From contig NZ_JABXWI010000007.1 of assembly GCF_014930365.1 (NCBI RefSeq), positions 62,001 through 126,000 of the forward strand: a stretch of DNA of 64,000 bases, read 5' to 3'. The stretch's first letter is position 1. Each line of letters begins with the position of its first letter. Shown here in pieces: positions 1 to 7,622 of the stretch. The notes beneath the pieces were generated by a model. That model did not search any database, was not told where the DNA came from, and saw only the letters and a list, made by a program, of their open reading frames with translations. This DNA comes from Streptomyces caniscabiei. Its GTDB lineage: Bacteria; Actinomycetota; Actinomycetes; Streptomycetales; Streptomycetaceae. The position numbers were made by a program, and so were the translations under genes.

Positions 1-1
1 G

Positions 2-640
2 GACGCGGGGGCGTTCGGGGAGGTCTTCGACGCCTACGCGCGGTCCGTCTACAACCATGCCTTCCGGCTGACGGGGGACTGGTCGACGGCCGAGGACATC
101 GTGTCGCTGACCTTCCTGGAGGCGTGGCGGCTGCGGGGGCGGCTGGACGCGGAGGGGGGTTCGCCGCGGCCGTGGCTGCTCGGCATCGCCACCAACGTGG
201 CGCGCAACACCCGCCGGGCCGGCCGGCGCCATGCCGCCGCCGTCGCGCGGCTGCCGAGGCCCGAGTCGGTGCGGGACTTCGCCGACGAGGTCGCCGGGAA
301 CCTCGACGACCAGGCGTATCTGCGGGCCGTGCGCACGGCGCTGGACCGGCTGCGGCGGCCCGAGCGGGAGGTGCTCGCGCTGTGCGCGTGGGGCGGCCTG
401 GACTATGCGGCCGCCGCGGAGGCGCTCGGCATCCCGGTCGGGACCGTGCGCTCCCGCCTCTCCCGGGCCCGCGCCAAACTCGCCGCGCAGCTCGCGGCCG
501 GAGAGAAGGGCGCCGGGAAGCAGACAGCCGGGAAGCAGGGCGCCGGGGAGCCGGGTGCCCGGGAACCCGATTCCCGCCGCGGACAGACAAGAGACGGCCG
601 CGCCTCCGTGGCCGGGCCCATTCAGGAGGGGAACCCGTGA
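2..640 (+). CDS. RNA polymerase ECF-type sigma factor, 5' end outside the window
   Basis: The reading frame is open from base 2, so the true start lies upstream. Sigma-70 region 2 is visible at the beginning (FGEVFDAYARSVYNHAFRLTGD, then AEDIVSLTFLEAW), and region 4 follows (REVLALCAWGGLDYAAAAEALGIP, then GTVRSRLSRARAKL), the helix-turn-helix that reads the -35 element. A low-complexity tail rich in G, A, K and E follows. The stop overlaps the next gene's GTG start as GTGA, so the two are translationally coupled. Sigma factors paired with a membrane-anchored CU044_5270 protein are a common actinobacterial arrangement; by analogy the partner may sense or modulate, but this is inference. Confidence 0.9.
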   Translation, partial: DAGAFGEVFDAYARSVYNHAFRLTGDWSTAEDIVSLTFLEAWRLRGRLDAEGGSPRPWLLGIATNVARNTRRAGRRHAAAVARLPRPESVRDFADEVAGNLDDQAYLRAVRTALDRLRRPEREVLALCAWGGLDYAAAAEALGIPVGTVRSRLSRARAKLAAQLAAGEKGAGKQTAGKQGAGEPGAREPDSRRGQTRDGRASVAGPIQEGNP

Positions 641-1734
641 ACGACAACCCGTCCCCCCGGGACGAGGACGAGCCGGCCGACGCCGGCGTCCCCACCGCCG
701 TCGAGCGGGACCTCCCTCCGGGCCGTCACCGCGTCCTGAGGGAGCAGTTGATGCGTGAGATCGAGAACGGCGGCGAGACCCCGGTCGTACGGCCGCGTAC
801 CGCGCTCTGGCGGCGGCCCGCCTTCGTGGGGCCCGCCGCGGCGGCCGCGCTGACCGTCGCGATCGTGGTGGGCGCCGCGGTGACACAGCAGGCGGCCGTG
901 CCGCTGACGACCCATGCGGACGGCTCCGGCGACCGGCGCCTGGGCGAGGCGAAGCGCAGCGACCAGCGCGCGGCCGAACTGCTGGAGCGGATCGCGGAGG
1001 CGGCCGGGAGCCGGAGCCTGCCCAAGGTGAGGGACGACCAGTTCGTCTACACCGAACGGAACGACTACCACTGGAAGATGGACCCCGAGAAGAACGACAT
1101 GCCCTGCCCCATGACCCTGGAGGGGTACCCCTACGGCCTGCGCGAGTTCTGGTCGTCGGTGGACGGGCAGCACAACGGGCTGCAACGGGAGCGTGGGGTG
1201 GACGGCGAGGTGGCGGAGCTGTCGCTCGGTAAGCAGCTCCCCGTCAAGAACGGTGTCAGCTTCTTCCGGGAGGTGGAGGACGAACTGCCGACCGATGCCG
1301 ACGGGATGTACCGCTATCTGTACGGGCTGAAGGGCGACGAGCGGGCGTCCGGCGCGAAGTCGGCTGACCGGAAGGCCTTGGAGAAGGCGTCCACACTGCT
1401 CGCCGAGCAGCTGCTGCCACCGAAGGTGGAGGTCGCGCTGTACCGGGCCGTCGCGCGGATTCCGGGACTGACCGTGTACGAGGGGTCCGTCGACGCGGCG
1501 GGCCGTACGGGAATCTCGGTCGGCCTCACGGGCAACTGGCCCGAAGACCGGGGCCACGGGCCCACCCGGCACGAACTCCTCTTCGACACACGGACGCTGG
1601 CCTTCCTCGCCGCGGACACCGTCAAGCTCGACCCTCCGGCCGACGACTGCGACACCCTCGCGGCGGGCGACCTCGTCTCGTCGGTGGCGATCCTGGAACG
1701 CACGGTGGTCGACAGCGTCACCGAACGGCCCTAG
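637..1734 (+). CDS. CU044_5270 family membrane-anchored protein
   Basis: This 365-residue protein starts at GTG 637, overlapping the sigma-factor stop, with an AGGAGGGG ribosome site at 624-631. A cytoplasmic N-terminal stretch of about 65 residues is followed by one hydrophobic helix (AAAALTVAIVVGAAV) and a long extracytoplasmic domain. The C-terminal motif, FDTRTLAFL followed by SSVAILERTVVDSVTERP, is typical of the CU044_5270 family, whose members sit beside ECF sigma factors. The topology resembles an anti-sigma or surface sensor protein, but no zinc-binding anti-sigma motif is visible, so its role is unproven. Confidence 0.82.
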   Translation: MNDNPSPRDEDEPADAGVPTAVERDLPPGRHRVLREQLMREIENGGETPVVRPRTALWRRPAFVGPAAAAALTVAIVVGAAVTQQAAVPLTTHADGSGDRRLGEAKRSDQRAAELLERIAEAAGSRSLPKVRDDQFVYTERNDYHWKMDPEKNDMPCPMTLEGYPYGLREFWSSVDGQHNGLQRERGVDGEVAELSLGKQLPVKNGVSFFREVEDELPTDADGMYRYLYGLKGDERASGAKSADRKALEKASTLLAEQLLPPKVEVALYRAVARIPGLTVYEGSVDAAGRTGISVGLTGNWPEDRGHGPTRHELLFDTRTLAFLAADTVKLDPPADDCDTLAAGDLVSSVAILERTVVDSVTERP

Positions 1735-1790
1735 GGGGAGCCGTGAGCCGGGGGTCGGGCCCCCGGCCCCCGACCCCCGACCCCCGTCGT

Positions 1791-3680
1791 CTACAGGACT
1801 GATGCGGGGACGAGCGATGCCAGGGCTCGGCGGAGGTGTTCGGTGGTTTCGGGGGCCGGTGGGGAGAAGGGGTCCGTCGTCCGGCGGGCCGCGTGGAGGA
1901 CGCGGCGTACGCGCAGCCGGAGGTCGGGGGTCGTGCCGGTCGCGTCGAGGGCGGTGGGGATGCGGGTGTCGTCGGGGGTGTGGTGCGGGGCCGAGGCGAT
2001 GAAGGTGAGGGAGGCCAGCCACGCCCGGGGCTCCGCCGAGCCGTACGTGTCGTGGAGGTGGTCCACCGCGAAGTCCGGGTTGCCGAGGGCGAGTTCGTGG
2101 TGGGCGCGGTGCAGGGGGCGGGCGCTGCCGTAGTGGGAGGCCAGCGCGCGGTGGGCGTCCCGCCACGTGGGGGCGCGGCTGCCCCGGCGGTCACGGTTCG
2201 CGCGCCCGTGCTCGCCGTGGCGCAGGCGCAGCAGGAGCAGGGCCCGCAGGAAGGGGTCGCCCACGAAGTGGTCGGGGGACGGCGCGTGGCCCTCGGCCGC
2301 CAGGCGGCTCGACAGGGCCCGTACGCCCGACTCGCCGAAGCCGACCGGGAGTTGGGACTCGGCGAGGACGAGAGCCGAGGCGTGGTCGTGGGCGAGGGAC
2401 AGGACGGCCAGCTCGTCGAGGTGGTTTTCGTCCGGGAGGAGGCGTTCCAGCACCGCCTCGTAGGCACGGCGGCGTCCGGTGTCCTCCGCCAGCAGCAGGT
2501 CGGCCGGAGCGGTGAGCCCCCGGGGCAGGTTCCGGCCGGCCGACGCGGCGAGCAGTGCCGTGCCGAGGGGATTGCCGCCGGTCAACCGGTGCACGGCGTA
2601 CGGGAGTCGGGGCGGGACCGTCAGCCCGGGGCAGGCCGCTTCCAGGGCGTCCCGGGTGTCGTCGGGGGAGAGCGGCGGCAACGACACCAGCAGCGCGTGC
2701 GAGGACGGCGTACCGCCCGGCGCCCAGTCGGCCCCACGGGCAGCCTCCACGAGCGTGCGCCGGGCCGCGTTCCGCAGGGCGGGATGGCCCTGTCCGCGCA
2801 GCCCCGCGAAGAACGCCACCTGGTCGCGCCGGCCGTCCGCCCGGGCCCGCAGCACGGACTCCATCAGCCGCCGCCCCGCCACCTCCTGCACGTTGTCCAG
2901 CAGCACCACCGGCCGCCCGGCCCGCTGCGGGCGCGGTACGACCCCCGCCATCCCCGCGTACGCGTCGTCGAGGTCCGCCAGCAGTGCCCGTACGAGATGG
3001 TGTTCCGCGTGGGTCCGGGCGTCGCCGCCCGCCTGGAAGTGGCGGCAGAGGAGGACCAGGCCCAGCTTGGGGTTCCCGGCCGCGAAGGGGTGGTCGCGGT
3101 ACCAGACGGCGCCCCTGCGCAGCCGCCGGTGCGAGGACGACATCCCCTCGCTGAACGCCTCCAACGCGGCCTCGACGGTCGCCTCGACCACCGGCCCCTG
3201 GTCCGACAGCGACGACACCAGCCGGGCCACGGCCCTGCCCACCCACCGTCCCGCCAGCCAGCCGCCCGTGTCGCTCAGCAGCAGGATCCGCTCCGCCTCC
3301 GCGCAGATCCGCGACAGCCCGCGATCCCCCCAGCCACCGGCCGCGACGGCGAGCAGCCCGCACGCCAGCCGGGGGAACGTGATCCGCCCGGCCCCGGCCG
3401 GCGACTCCGCCAGTTGCTCGGCGACGACGGTCACCGCCTCGTACGCGGGCGACCAGGACGTGGGGGGCCGGCCCGGGGGAGGCCGGTCGAACCGGCTCTC
3501 CTCCCCGTCGATCAACGCGACGGGGCCGCGCCCCCGGTGGGCCGCGCACAGCTCCCGCAGCACGGTGCTCCTGCCGAGCCCGCGCGCCCCCGCCAGCACC
3601 ACGAACGGGGGTTCGGGCGAGTGCTCGTACGCCCTGGATATGTCGAAGAGGGCGGGGGCCGGTGTCGTTGCCGTTGTCAT
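1791..3680 (-). CDS. P-loop ATPase of unknown role with Arg in the Walker A motif
   Basis: This 629-residue protein is read from ATG 3680; a TTG six codons upstream is also possible. Residues 31-39 form a Walker-A-like loop, GARGLGRST, in which the usual lysine is arginine. A Walker-B-like RPVVLLDNVQEV lies in the middle, and the rest is largely helical, as in STAND/AAA-type ATPases. No DNA-binding domain is recognised at either end. It stands alone, convergent with the CU044_5270 gene and downstream of the DUF397 gene. Members of this type are usually annotated only as ATP-binding proteins. Whether the K-to-R change abolishes hydrolysis cannot be told from sequence. Confidence 0.72.
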   Translation of the reverse strand: MTTATTPAPALFDISRAYEHSPEPPFVVLAGARGLGRSTVLRELCAAHRGRGPVALIDGEESRFDRPPPGRPPTSWSPAYEAVTVVAEQLAESPAGAGRITFPRLACGLLAVAAGGWGDRGLSRICAEAERILLLSDTGGWLAGRWVGRAVARLVSSLSDQGPVVEATVEAALEAFSEGMSSSHRRLRRGAVWYRDHPFAAGNPKLGLVLLCRHFQAGGDARTHAEHHLVRALLADLDDAYAGMAGVVPRPQRAGRPVVLLDNVQEVAGRRLMESVLRARADGRRDQVAFFAGLRGQGHPALRNAARRTLVEAARGADWAPGGTPSSHALLVSLPPLSPDDTRDALEAACPGLTVPPRLPYAVHRLTGGNPLGTALLAASAGRNLPRGLTAPADLLLAEDTGRRRAYEAVLERLLPDENHLDELAVLSLAHDHASALVLAESQLPVGFGESGVRALSSRLAAEGHAPSPDHFVGDPFLRALLLLRLRHGEHGRANRDRRGSRAPTWRDAHRALASHYGSARPLHRAHHELALGNPDFAVDHLHDTYGSAEPRAWLASLTFIASAPHHTPDDTRIPTALDATGTTPDLRLRVRRVLHAARRTTDPFSPPAPETTEHLRRALASLVPASVL

Positions 3681-3753
3681 AGCTGCTGTGGTTATCAACA
3701 GCTGTGGAGAGAGGGGCAGTTGTTTCGGAGTACGACGAACCCTGCCCGTTCGC

Positions 3754-3954
3754 TTACGACTCCGACCGAACGGCGTCGATGAAGGAGAGCCAGGCGGGAC
3801 GGTTGATGACCAGTACGGGCCCGTCAGGGTTCTTGCTGTCGCGGACGGGGACGACGGCGGGGAAACGGGGGGCCACTTCGACGCAGTCGCCGCCGTTGTC
3901 GCCGCTGTGGCTGCTCTTGATCCAGGTCGCCGTGCTCAGCTCGTACCTGTCCAT
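3754..3954 (-). CDS. DUF397 domain protein
   Basis: The 66-residue product carries the DUF397 signature: TATWIKSSHSGDNGGDCVEV near the start and VPVRDSKNPDGPVLVI in the middle. It lies directly downstream of, and partly inside, the 3' end of an XRE/DUF5753 regulator gene. This is the classic Streptomyces pair; in S. coelicolor WhiJ and its small DUF397 partner influence development, and the small protein is thought to modulate its cognate regulator. That role here is by family analogy. Confidence 0.88.
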   Translation of the reverse strand: MDRYELSTATWIKSSHSGDNGGDCVEVAPRFPAVVPVRDSKNPDGPVLVINRPAWLSFIDAVRSES

Positions 3955-4780
3955 GCTGCTCGTACCCCTTCATCGCGTCGCTGATCAGGGCGGCGGATTC
4001 GCGAGCTGACGGGATGTCGGCCCTGAGCACATCATAGGTTCGGCTATAACGGGCGTAAGCAGTCGGTTCGTTGTTGAAGTGGCTGTGGTCCATCGATTCG
4101 GAGTACACCCACCGCTCGTCGGGCAGCTCGATCAGGGACATGGACTGCCTGGGACGGAAGATCCCGAACAGGTCCGCCGGAGCCACCTGGATGCGGATAT
4201 TGGGGCGCCGCCCGACGCTCAGCAGGTGCGCGCACTGGTCGCGCATGATGTCCGGGCACCCCACCGCTGTGCGGAGGCAACTCTCGTCCAGGACGACGAC
4301 GTACAGCGGGCCGTCGTCGGACAGGAAGCGGGGCTGGCGGCTCATTCGGGCCAGGACGCGCTCCTCCACCTCCTCAGCCGGTACGGCCCGGGAGAAGAGC
4401 GCGCGGGCGTAGTCCTCCGTCTGCAACAGGCCTGGGACGACCCGTTCTTGGTACTGCCGCAGCCCGACCGCCACCGCCTCCATCTCGACCCGGCGCTCGA
4501 ACCAATCCGGATGCTGGACGGCCGGATACCAGTCCACCTTGGCCCACATCCGGGCCAACACCCCACCCGTCCCCAGCACCTCGTCGCACCGCTTCGCGAA
4601 CTGGTCGCTCGGGACCCTCGTGCCCGCCTCGATCTTCGCCACCTGGGAGCGGTCGCACGGGATCTCTCTCGCCAGGGCCTCCTGCGTCAGCAGTGCCACC
4701 TCGCGGTAGTGCCGCAGCACCTCACCGAACAGCACCGAACTGCCGCCCCCGACGGCCCCGTCCGCGTTCCGCCTCGTCAT
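3824..4780 (-). CDS. XRE-family helix-turn-helix regulator with DUF5753 domain (WhiJ-like)
   Basis: ATG 4780 is chosen because a GAGGGGG ribosome site lies just upstream; a TTG at 4807 is less likely. Residues about 18-70 form an XRE helix-turn-helix (TQEALAREIPCDRSQVAKIE), followed by the DUF5753 ligand-binding-like region (WFERRVEMEAVAVGLRQYQE, then GLLQTEDYARALF). The recognisable domain ends near ALISDAMKGYE, but the frame stays open for about 45 more residues, running 131 bases into the DUF397 gene as an Arg/Gln/Pro-rich tail. The tail looks like out-of-frame translation and may reflect loss of an earlier stop. A perfect inverted repeat just upstream suggests self-regulation. Confidence 0.88.
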   Translation of the reverse strand: MTRRNADGAVGGGSSVLFGEVLRHYREVALLTQEALAREIPCDRSQVAKIEAGTRVPSDQFAKRCDEVLGTGGVLARMWAKVDWYPAVQHPDWFERRVEMEAVAVGLRQYQERVVPGLLQTEDYARALFSRAVPAEEVEERVLARMSRQPRFLSDDGPLYVVVLDESCLRTAVGCPDIMRDQCAHLLSVGRRPNIRIQVAPADLFGIFRPRQSMSLIELPDERWVYSESMDHSHFNNEPTAYARYSRTYDVLRADIPSARESAALISDAMKGYEQHGQVRAEHGDLDQEQPQRRQRRRLRRSGPPFPRRRPRPRQQEP

Positions 4781-4798
4781 GACGCCCCCTCGTGCCGA

Positions 4799-4823
4799 GT
4801 GTGGCAATGGCCCAGTGCCACAC
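4799..4823. promoter_or_regulatory. Perfect inverted repeat upstream of the XRE gene, candidate operator
   Basis: The arms GTGTGGCA and TGCCACAC (8/8) are separated by 9 bases, 18 bases before the XRE start codon and in the divergent gap to the small gene at 4901. This is the size and place expected for an XRE operator. Its function is inferred. Confidence 0.5.
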
Positions 4824-4900
4824 GTCCCGCGTTGATATCGACCGTGCCCGTCGGCGACGCTGGATACACCCAGAGTGACGAACAGGGCTGTGGAGTGCGC

Positions 4901-5110
4901 GTGGAACCAGAGGGGCAGCTTGTCTACGATCCGCGGACGCGGCGCGTGGGGGAGTACCGGGACCGGGTCGGGCCGTACGCGATGCTGCGTCCGGTGGGCG
5001 GCGGTCGGGAGTGGGAGGCGGATCCGGCGACGTTGCGGCCGGCGACTCCGGCGGAGCGGCTCGGGGCACAGGTCAAGGCGGCGAACCGCCGCACGAAGAG
5101 GAGGGTGTGA
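4901..5110 (+). CDS. Small conserved actinobacterial protein of unknown function
   Basis: The product is 69 residues from GTG 4901 (an in-frame GTG at 4895 is an alternative). It begins VEPEGQLVYDPRTRRVGEYR and ends in a basic stretch, KAANRRTKRRV. Small proteins of this look are frequent beside XRE/DUF397 loci in Streptomyces, with a shared YDPRTxRVGEYxDRxGPY-like core. The stop overlaps the next gene's GTG as GTGA, implying translational coupling. No membrane segment or catalytic motif is visible, and no function is proposed. Confidence 0.65.
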   Translation: MEPEGQLVYDPRTRRVGEYRDRVGPYAMLRPVGGGREWEADPATLRPATPAERLGAQVKAANRRTKRRV

Positions 5111-5526
5111 CGTTGCGTCAACTTGAGCCCTTGGGTCCGCCCCCCGTTCCGGTGACGGGATGCACGGCGTGCGCCGAGCTGGCCGTACGGCGGGACGAGG
5201 CGCGGGCGCGGTACGACCGGAGCGCGGAGACGGACGCGAACGTGCTGCTCCGTCACCATCAGCGACGGGAGCACGGCGGAGGCGCCCGCGCCCGCCGCGT
5301 CTTCCGTTACGTGCCGTACGTCATCGCGCAGGACATGACGGCGGAGCCGGAGTACGAGGCGCGGTGCGTGTCGGGCGACGAGACGGAGTGCGGCGCGGAG
5401 TCGGGCGTGCACAGTGATCCGGCGGCCGTGGAGGAGTGGCAGCGCAGACACACGCAGGAGACGCGGCACCTGCGCTACCGGCGCAGCTTCGGGGACTACT
5501 CGGTGCTGGAGCCGTTGGAAAAATGA
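5107..5526 (+). CDS. DUF7848-like domain protein, apparently a two-module fusion
   Basis: This 139-residue protein starts at GTG 5107, overlapping the upstream stop. The N-terminal module contains TGCTACAELAVRRDEARARY and SAETDANVLLRHHQRREH, resembling small Streptomyces proteins that carry a CxxC and a conserved SxxTDANVLLRxH motif. From about residue 60 (ARRVFRYVPYVIAQDMTAEP) it continues with a DUF7848-like module containing CVSGDETECGAES. In many relatives these two modules are separate small genes, so this may be an in-frame fusion. The cysteines could bind metal, but the function is unknown. Confidence 0.68.
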   Translation: MTLRQLEPLGPPPVPVTGCTACAELAVRRDEARARYDRSAETDANVLLRHHQRREHGGGARARRVFRYVPYVIAQDMTAEPEYEARCVSGDETECGAESGVHSDPAAVEEWQRRHTQETRHLRYRRSFGDYSVLEPLEK

Positions 5527-5630
5527 TCTCCCGGTGGGCCGAACCTCCGTCGCGGATCGCCCCTCTTCCGGTGCGCGGGCGCGCACGGACCTTGCGCGCC
5601 GATCCGTATCCGAGGGGAACCAGACACACC

Positions 5631-6176
5631 ATGAAGAGCAAGCTGACCGCCGTGGCCCTGGCGGCCGTCGTCGTCGCCGGTACCGCCGCCACCGCCGTCC
5701 CGGCCTCGGCCGCGACCACCGCGAAGGCCAAGCCGACCCGCTGTCACACCGCCGACCTGAAGGCCGCGTTCGCCACGGGGGATGACGCGAAGCCGGAAAT
5801 GAAGCAGACCAAGAAGCAGACGCAGGCGTACGTCTTGTTCACCAACAAGAGCAAGCGCACCTGCACCCTGTCCGGCTTCGCCGGTGTCGACATGGTCGGC
5901 GCGCAGAAGACCGACGGCACGTGGTCGCTGATGCGCTCCTCCAAGAAGCCCGTGAAGATGACCCTGGGGAAGGGTGACACGGTCGAATTCAGCGTCACCC
6001 TGCTCCCGGTGGCCAAGTCCACGCCGAAGAAGGAGAAGTTCGTCCCGGCGAAGTTCGTGGTGACCCCGCCGAACGAGAAGAAGTCCTTCACGCTGAAGTG
6101 GCCGTTCGGCGGTCAGATCCTCAAGCAGGACGGCGCCACCCGCCCGGCCACCTACGTCAACCCGATCGGCAAGTAG
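5631..6176 (+). CDS. Secreted DUF4232 domain protein
   Basis: This 181-residue protein starts at ATG 5631. It has a clear Sec signal peptide (MKSKLTAVALAAVVVAG, then VPASAATT with an Ala-x-Ala cleavage site near residue 28). The mature part matches DUF4232: one conserved Cys pair (TRCHTADL and KRTCTLSGFAGVDMV), an NKS-type beta-sandwich segment, and a C-terminal strand rich in Lys. It is probably exported and soluble, as no lipobox or anchor is seen. It stands alone, convergent with the GntR gene. DUF4232 proteins have no established biochemical role. Confidence 0.87.
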   Translation: MKSKLTAVALAAVVVAGTAATAVPASAATTAKAKPTRCHTADLKAAFATGDDAKPEMKQTKKQTQAYVLFTNKSKRTCTLSGFAGVDMVGAQKTDGTWSLMRSSKKPVKMTLGKGDTVEFSVTLLPVAKSTPKKEKFVPAKFVVTPPNEKKSFTLKWPFGGQILKQDGATRPATYVNPIGK

Positions 6177-6219
6177 GCGACCGGACGGCCGCAGCCGCTC
6201 AAGGCCGTACAGGGCCGTT

Positions 6220-6606
6220 TCAGGGCCTCTCAGGGCCCAGGGCGTGGCGGACGGCGGTCAGGATGGCCTCCGTGTCGGCGCCCAGGGCGCGGGCGGAGGC
6301 GGTGAAGTCGCGAGCCAGGGTGGCGAGTTGGGGCGCGTGCGGCCGGGCCGGGCCCGGCCGGGGCGCCGCCACCCGGGTGCCCGCTCCCCGGCGGGTGCGG
6401 ATCAGCTCGGTGGCCTCCAGCTCGCGGTAGGCGCGGGCCACGGTGCCCGGCGACAGGCCGAGGTCGGTGGCCAGCTGGCGCACGGTCGGCAGTCGTTCGC
6501 CCTCGACCAGCCGGCCGGTGACGATCAGCGCGGCGAGCTGCGCGCGGATCTGCTCGTACGGCGGGACCTGGCTGGTGGTGTCGACGCGGACGGCGGGGTC
6601 ACTCAT
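6220..6606 (-). CDS. GntR-family regulator, YtrA subfamily
   Basis: The 128-residue length is typical of the YtrA subfamily: a winged helix (PPYEQIRAQLAALIVTGRL, then LPTVRQLATDLGLSPGTVAR and ELEATELIRTRRGAGTRV) and a short C-terminal dimerisation tail instead of an effector domain. It starts at ATG 6606, overlapping the 3' end of the upstream membrane-protein gene by 8 bases, so the two form one operon. YtrA-type repressors usually control their own operon and nearby transporters or membrane proteins. Two near-identical palindromes in front of the operon (7430-7493) are the likely targets. Confidence 0.9.
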   Translation of the reverse strand: MSDPAVRVDTTSQVPPYEQIRAQLAALIVTGRLVEGERLPTVRQLATDLGLSPGTVARAYRELEATELIRTRRGAGTRVAAPRPGPARPHAPQLATLARDFTASARALGADTEAILTAVRHALGPERP

Positions 6607-7408
6607 CGCCGGGTGCCCCGTCCTCGGCGGGCTCGTCCTCGACGGCGCGGGGCGCGACGACGGTGACCAGGGACCAGACGACGGTGAACAGGTTCAGCAG
6701 GGCCAGCGGGTAGAACACCCAGAAGGTGATCGCGCCCAGCGTGCCGGCGCAGCCCGTCTCCGTCAGCGCGACGGAGATCATCAGGACGGCGTACAGCTGC
6801 TGGCTCGACACCAGCAGGCCCCAGGCCCCGGTGACCGCCCACGCGCGGTCGCGGCGCTGCTGTTCCTCGCCCGGCCCGTGCGCGATGCGGCGCAGCGCCC
6901 AGACGCAGGTGGGCGTGGCTATGGCGAGCGCGCCGAACATCGGGAGGCTGTAGTACAGGCCGGGCCACGGGCCTAGGGTCGCGCGCATCCCGTTGCAGGT
7001 GACGTCGACGACCTTCCCGGTGATGAACATCCGGTCGCCGTCGACGGACGCCGTGGCGGCCGTGATCACCAGCAGGACGACGAGGGAGAGCCCCTGGAGG
7101 GCGATCAGGGGGCCCATGCGCGGGGGCACATGGTCTCTGACCAGGCGCGGGGCGAGACTCGCCGTGCGCACCGCGTCCTGCGGGCGCAGAGTCAGGGCGT
7201 CGGCGAGAAGGACACCGGCCACCGCGCACAGGCCGAAGGCCGTGAGGCAGAACACGACGCGCTGCTCGAACTCGATGTGCCCGAGCGTGGACAGCGCCTG
7301 CGCGACCACGAGGCCTATGGCCAGACCGGACCAGCGGGCGTAGTGGTCGGCGTGGTCGAGGAGCCGATGCTGGAGCGGGGCGGTGTCGAGCGGGGTCGTG
7401 TCGAGCAT
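6599..7408 (-). CDS. Polytopic membrane protein of unknown function
   Basis: The product is 269 residues from ATG 7408; a second in-frame ATG at 7429 abuts the operator palindrome. At least six hydrophobic segments are visible, for example IGLVVAQALSTL, VFCLTAFGLCAVAGVLLAD, LIALQGLSLVVLLVITAAT and AITFWVFYPLALLNLFTVVW. The C-terminus is acidic (VEDEPAEDGAPGDE). No transporter signature is recognised. It is the first gene of a two-gene operon with the YtrA-type repressor, so it is the most likely thing that repressor controls. Expression might respond to cell-wall or membrane stress as in other YtrA systems; that is inference. Confidence 0.75.
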   Translation of the reverse strand: MLDTTPLDTAPLQHRLLDHADHYARWSGLAIGLVVAQALSTLGHIEFEQRVVFCLTAFGLCAVAGVLLADALTLRPQDAVRTASLAPRLVRDHVPPRMGPLIALQGLSLVVLLVITAATASVDGDRMFITGKVVDVTCNGMRATLGPWPGLYYSLPMFGALAIATPTCVWALRRIAHGPGEEQQRRDRAWAVTGAWGLLVSSQQLYAVLMISVALTETGCAGTLGAITFWVFYPLALLNLFTVVWSLVTVVAPRAVEDEPAEDGAPGDE

Positions 7409-7429
7409 GGGAAGATCCCCCCGGATCAT

Positions 7430-7493
7430 CTTGTATCAAGCAGTGGGTACAAGATGCCGCGACCGGGATCTTGTGTCAAACACTCGGTACAAG
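7430..7493 (-). promoter_or_regulatory. Two matching 24-bp palindromic sites, candidate GntR/YtrA operators
   Basis: Copies at 7430-7453 and 7470-7493 share arms CTTGT(A/G) and GTACAAG and agree through most of the centre. They are offset by exactly 40 bases, close to four helical turns. A TTGACA-like -35 lies inside the distal copy when read toward the membrane-protein gene. Spacing and symmetry suit a cooperatively bound repressor; the assignment to the GntR protein is inferred. Confidence 0.65.
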
Positions 7494-7622
7494 GTGACGC
7501 GGGGGAAGACGGGCTCCGGGGCGCGGCGGTTCCCGCGAACGCGGAGGGCGGGGGAGGGCGGGGGAGGGCGGCGGGACCGCCGAGGACGCGGGAGGGCAGC
7601 GCGGGGACCGCTGAGGACGCGG

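Noticed and set aside
124..636. A longer version of the CU044_5270 gene starting upstream
   Set aside because: The added part overlaps the sigma-factor gene in another frame and is Arg/Ala-rich noise; GTG 637 has a strong ribosome site.
7494..7622. G-rich stretch with repeated GGGGGAGGGC and GAGGACGCGG as a regulatory array
   Set aside because: It looks like simple-sequence drift downstream of the oxygenase stop; no symmetry or spacing suggests binding sites.
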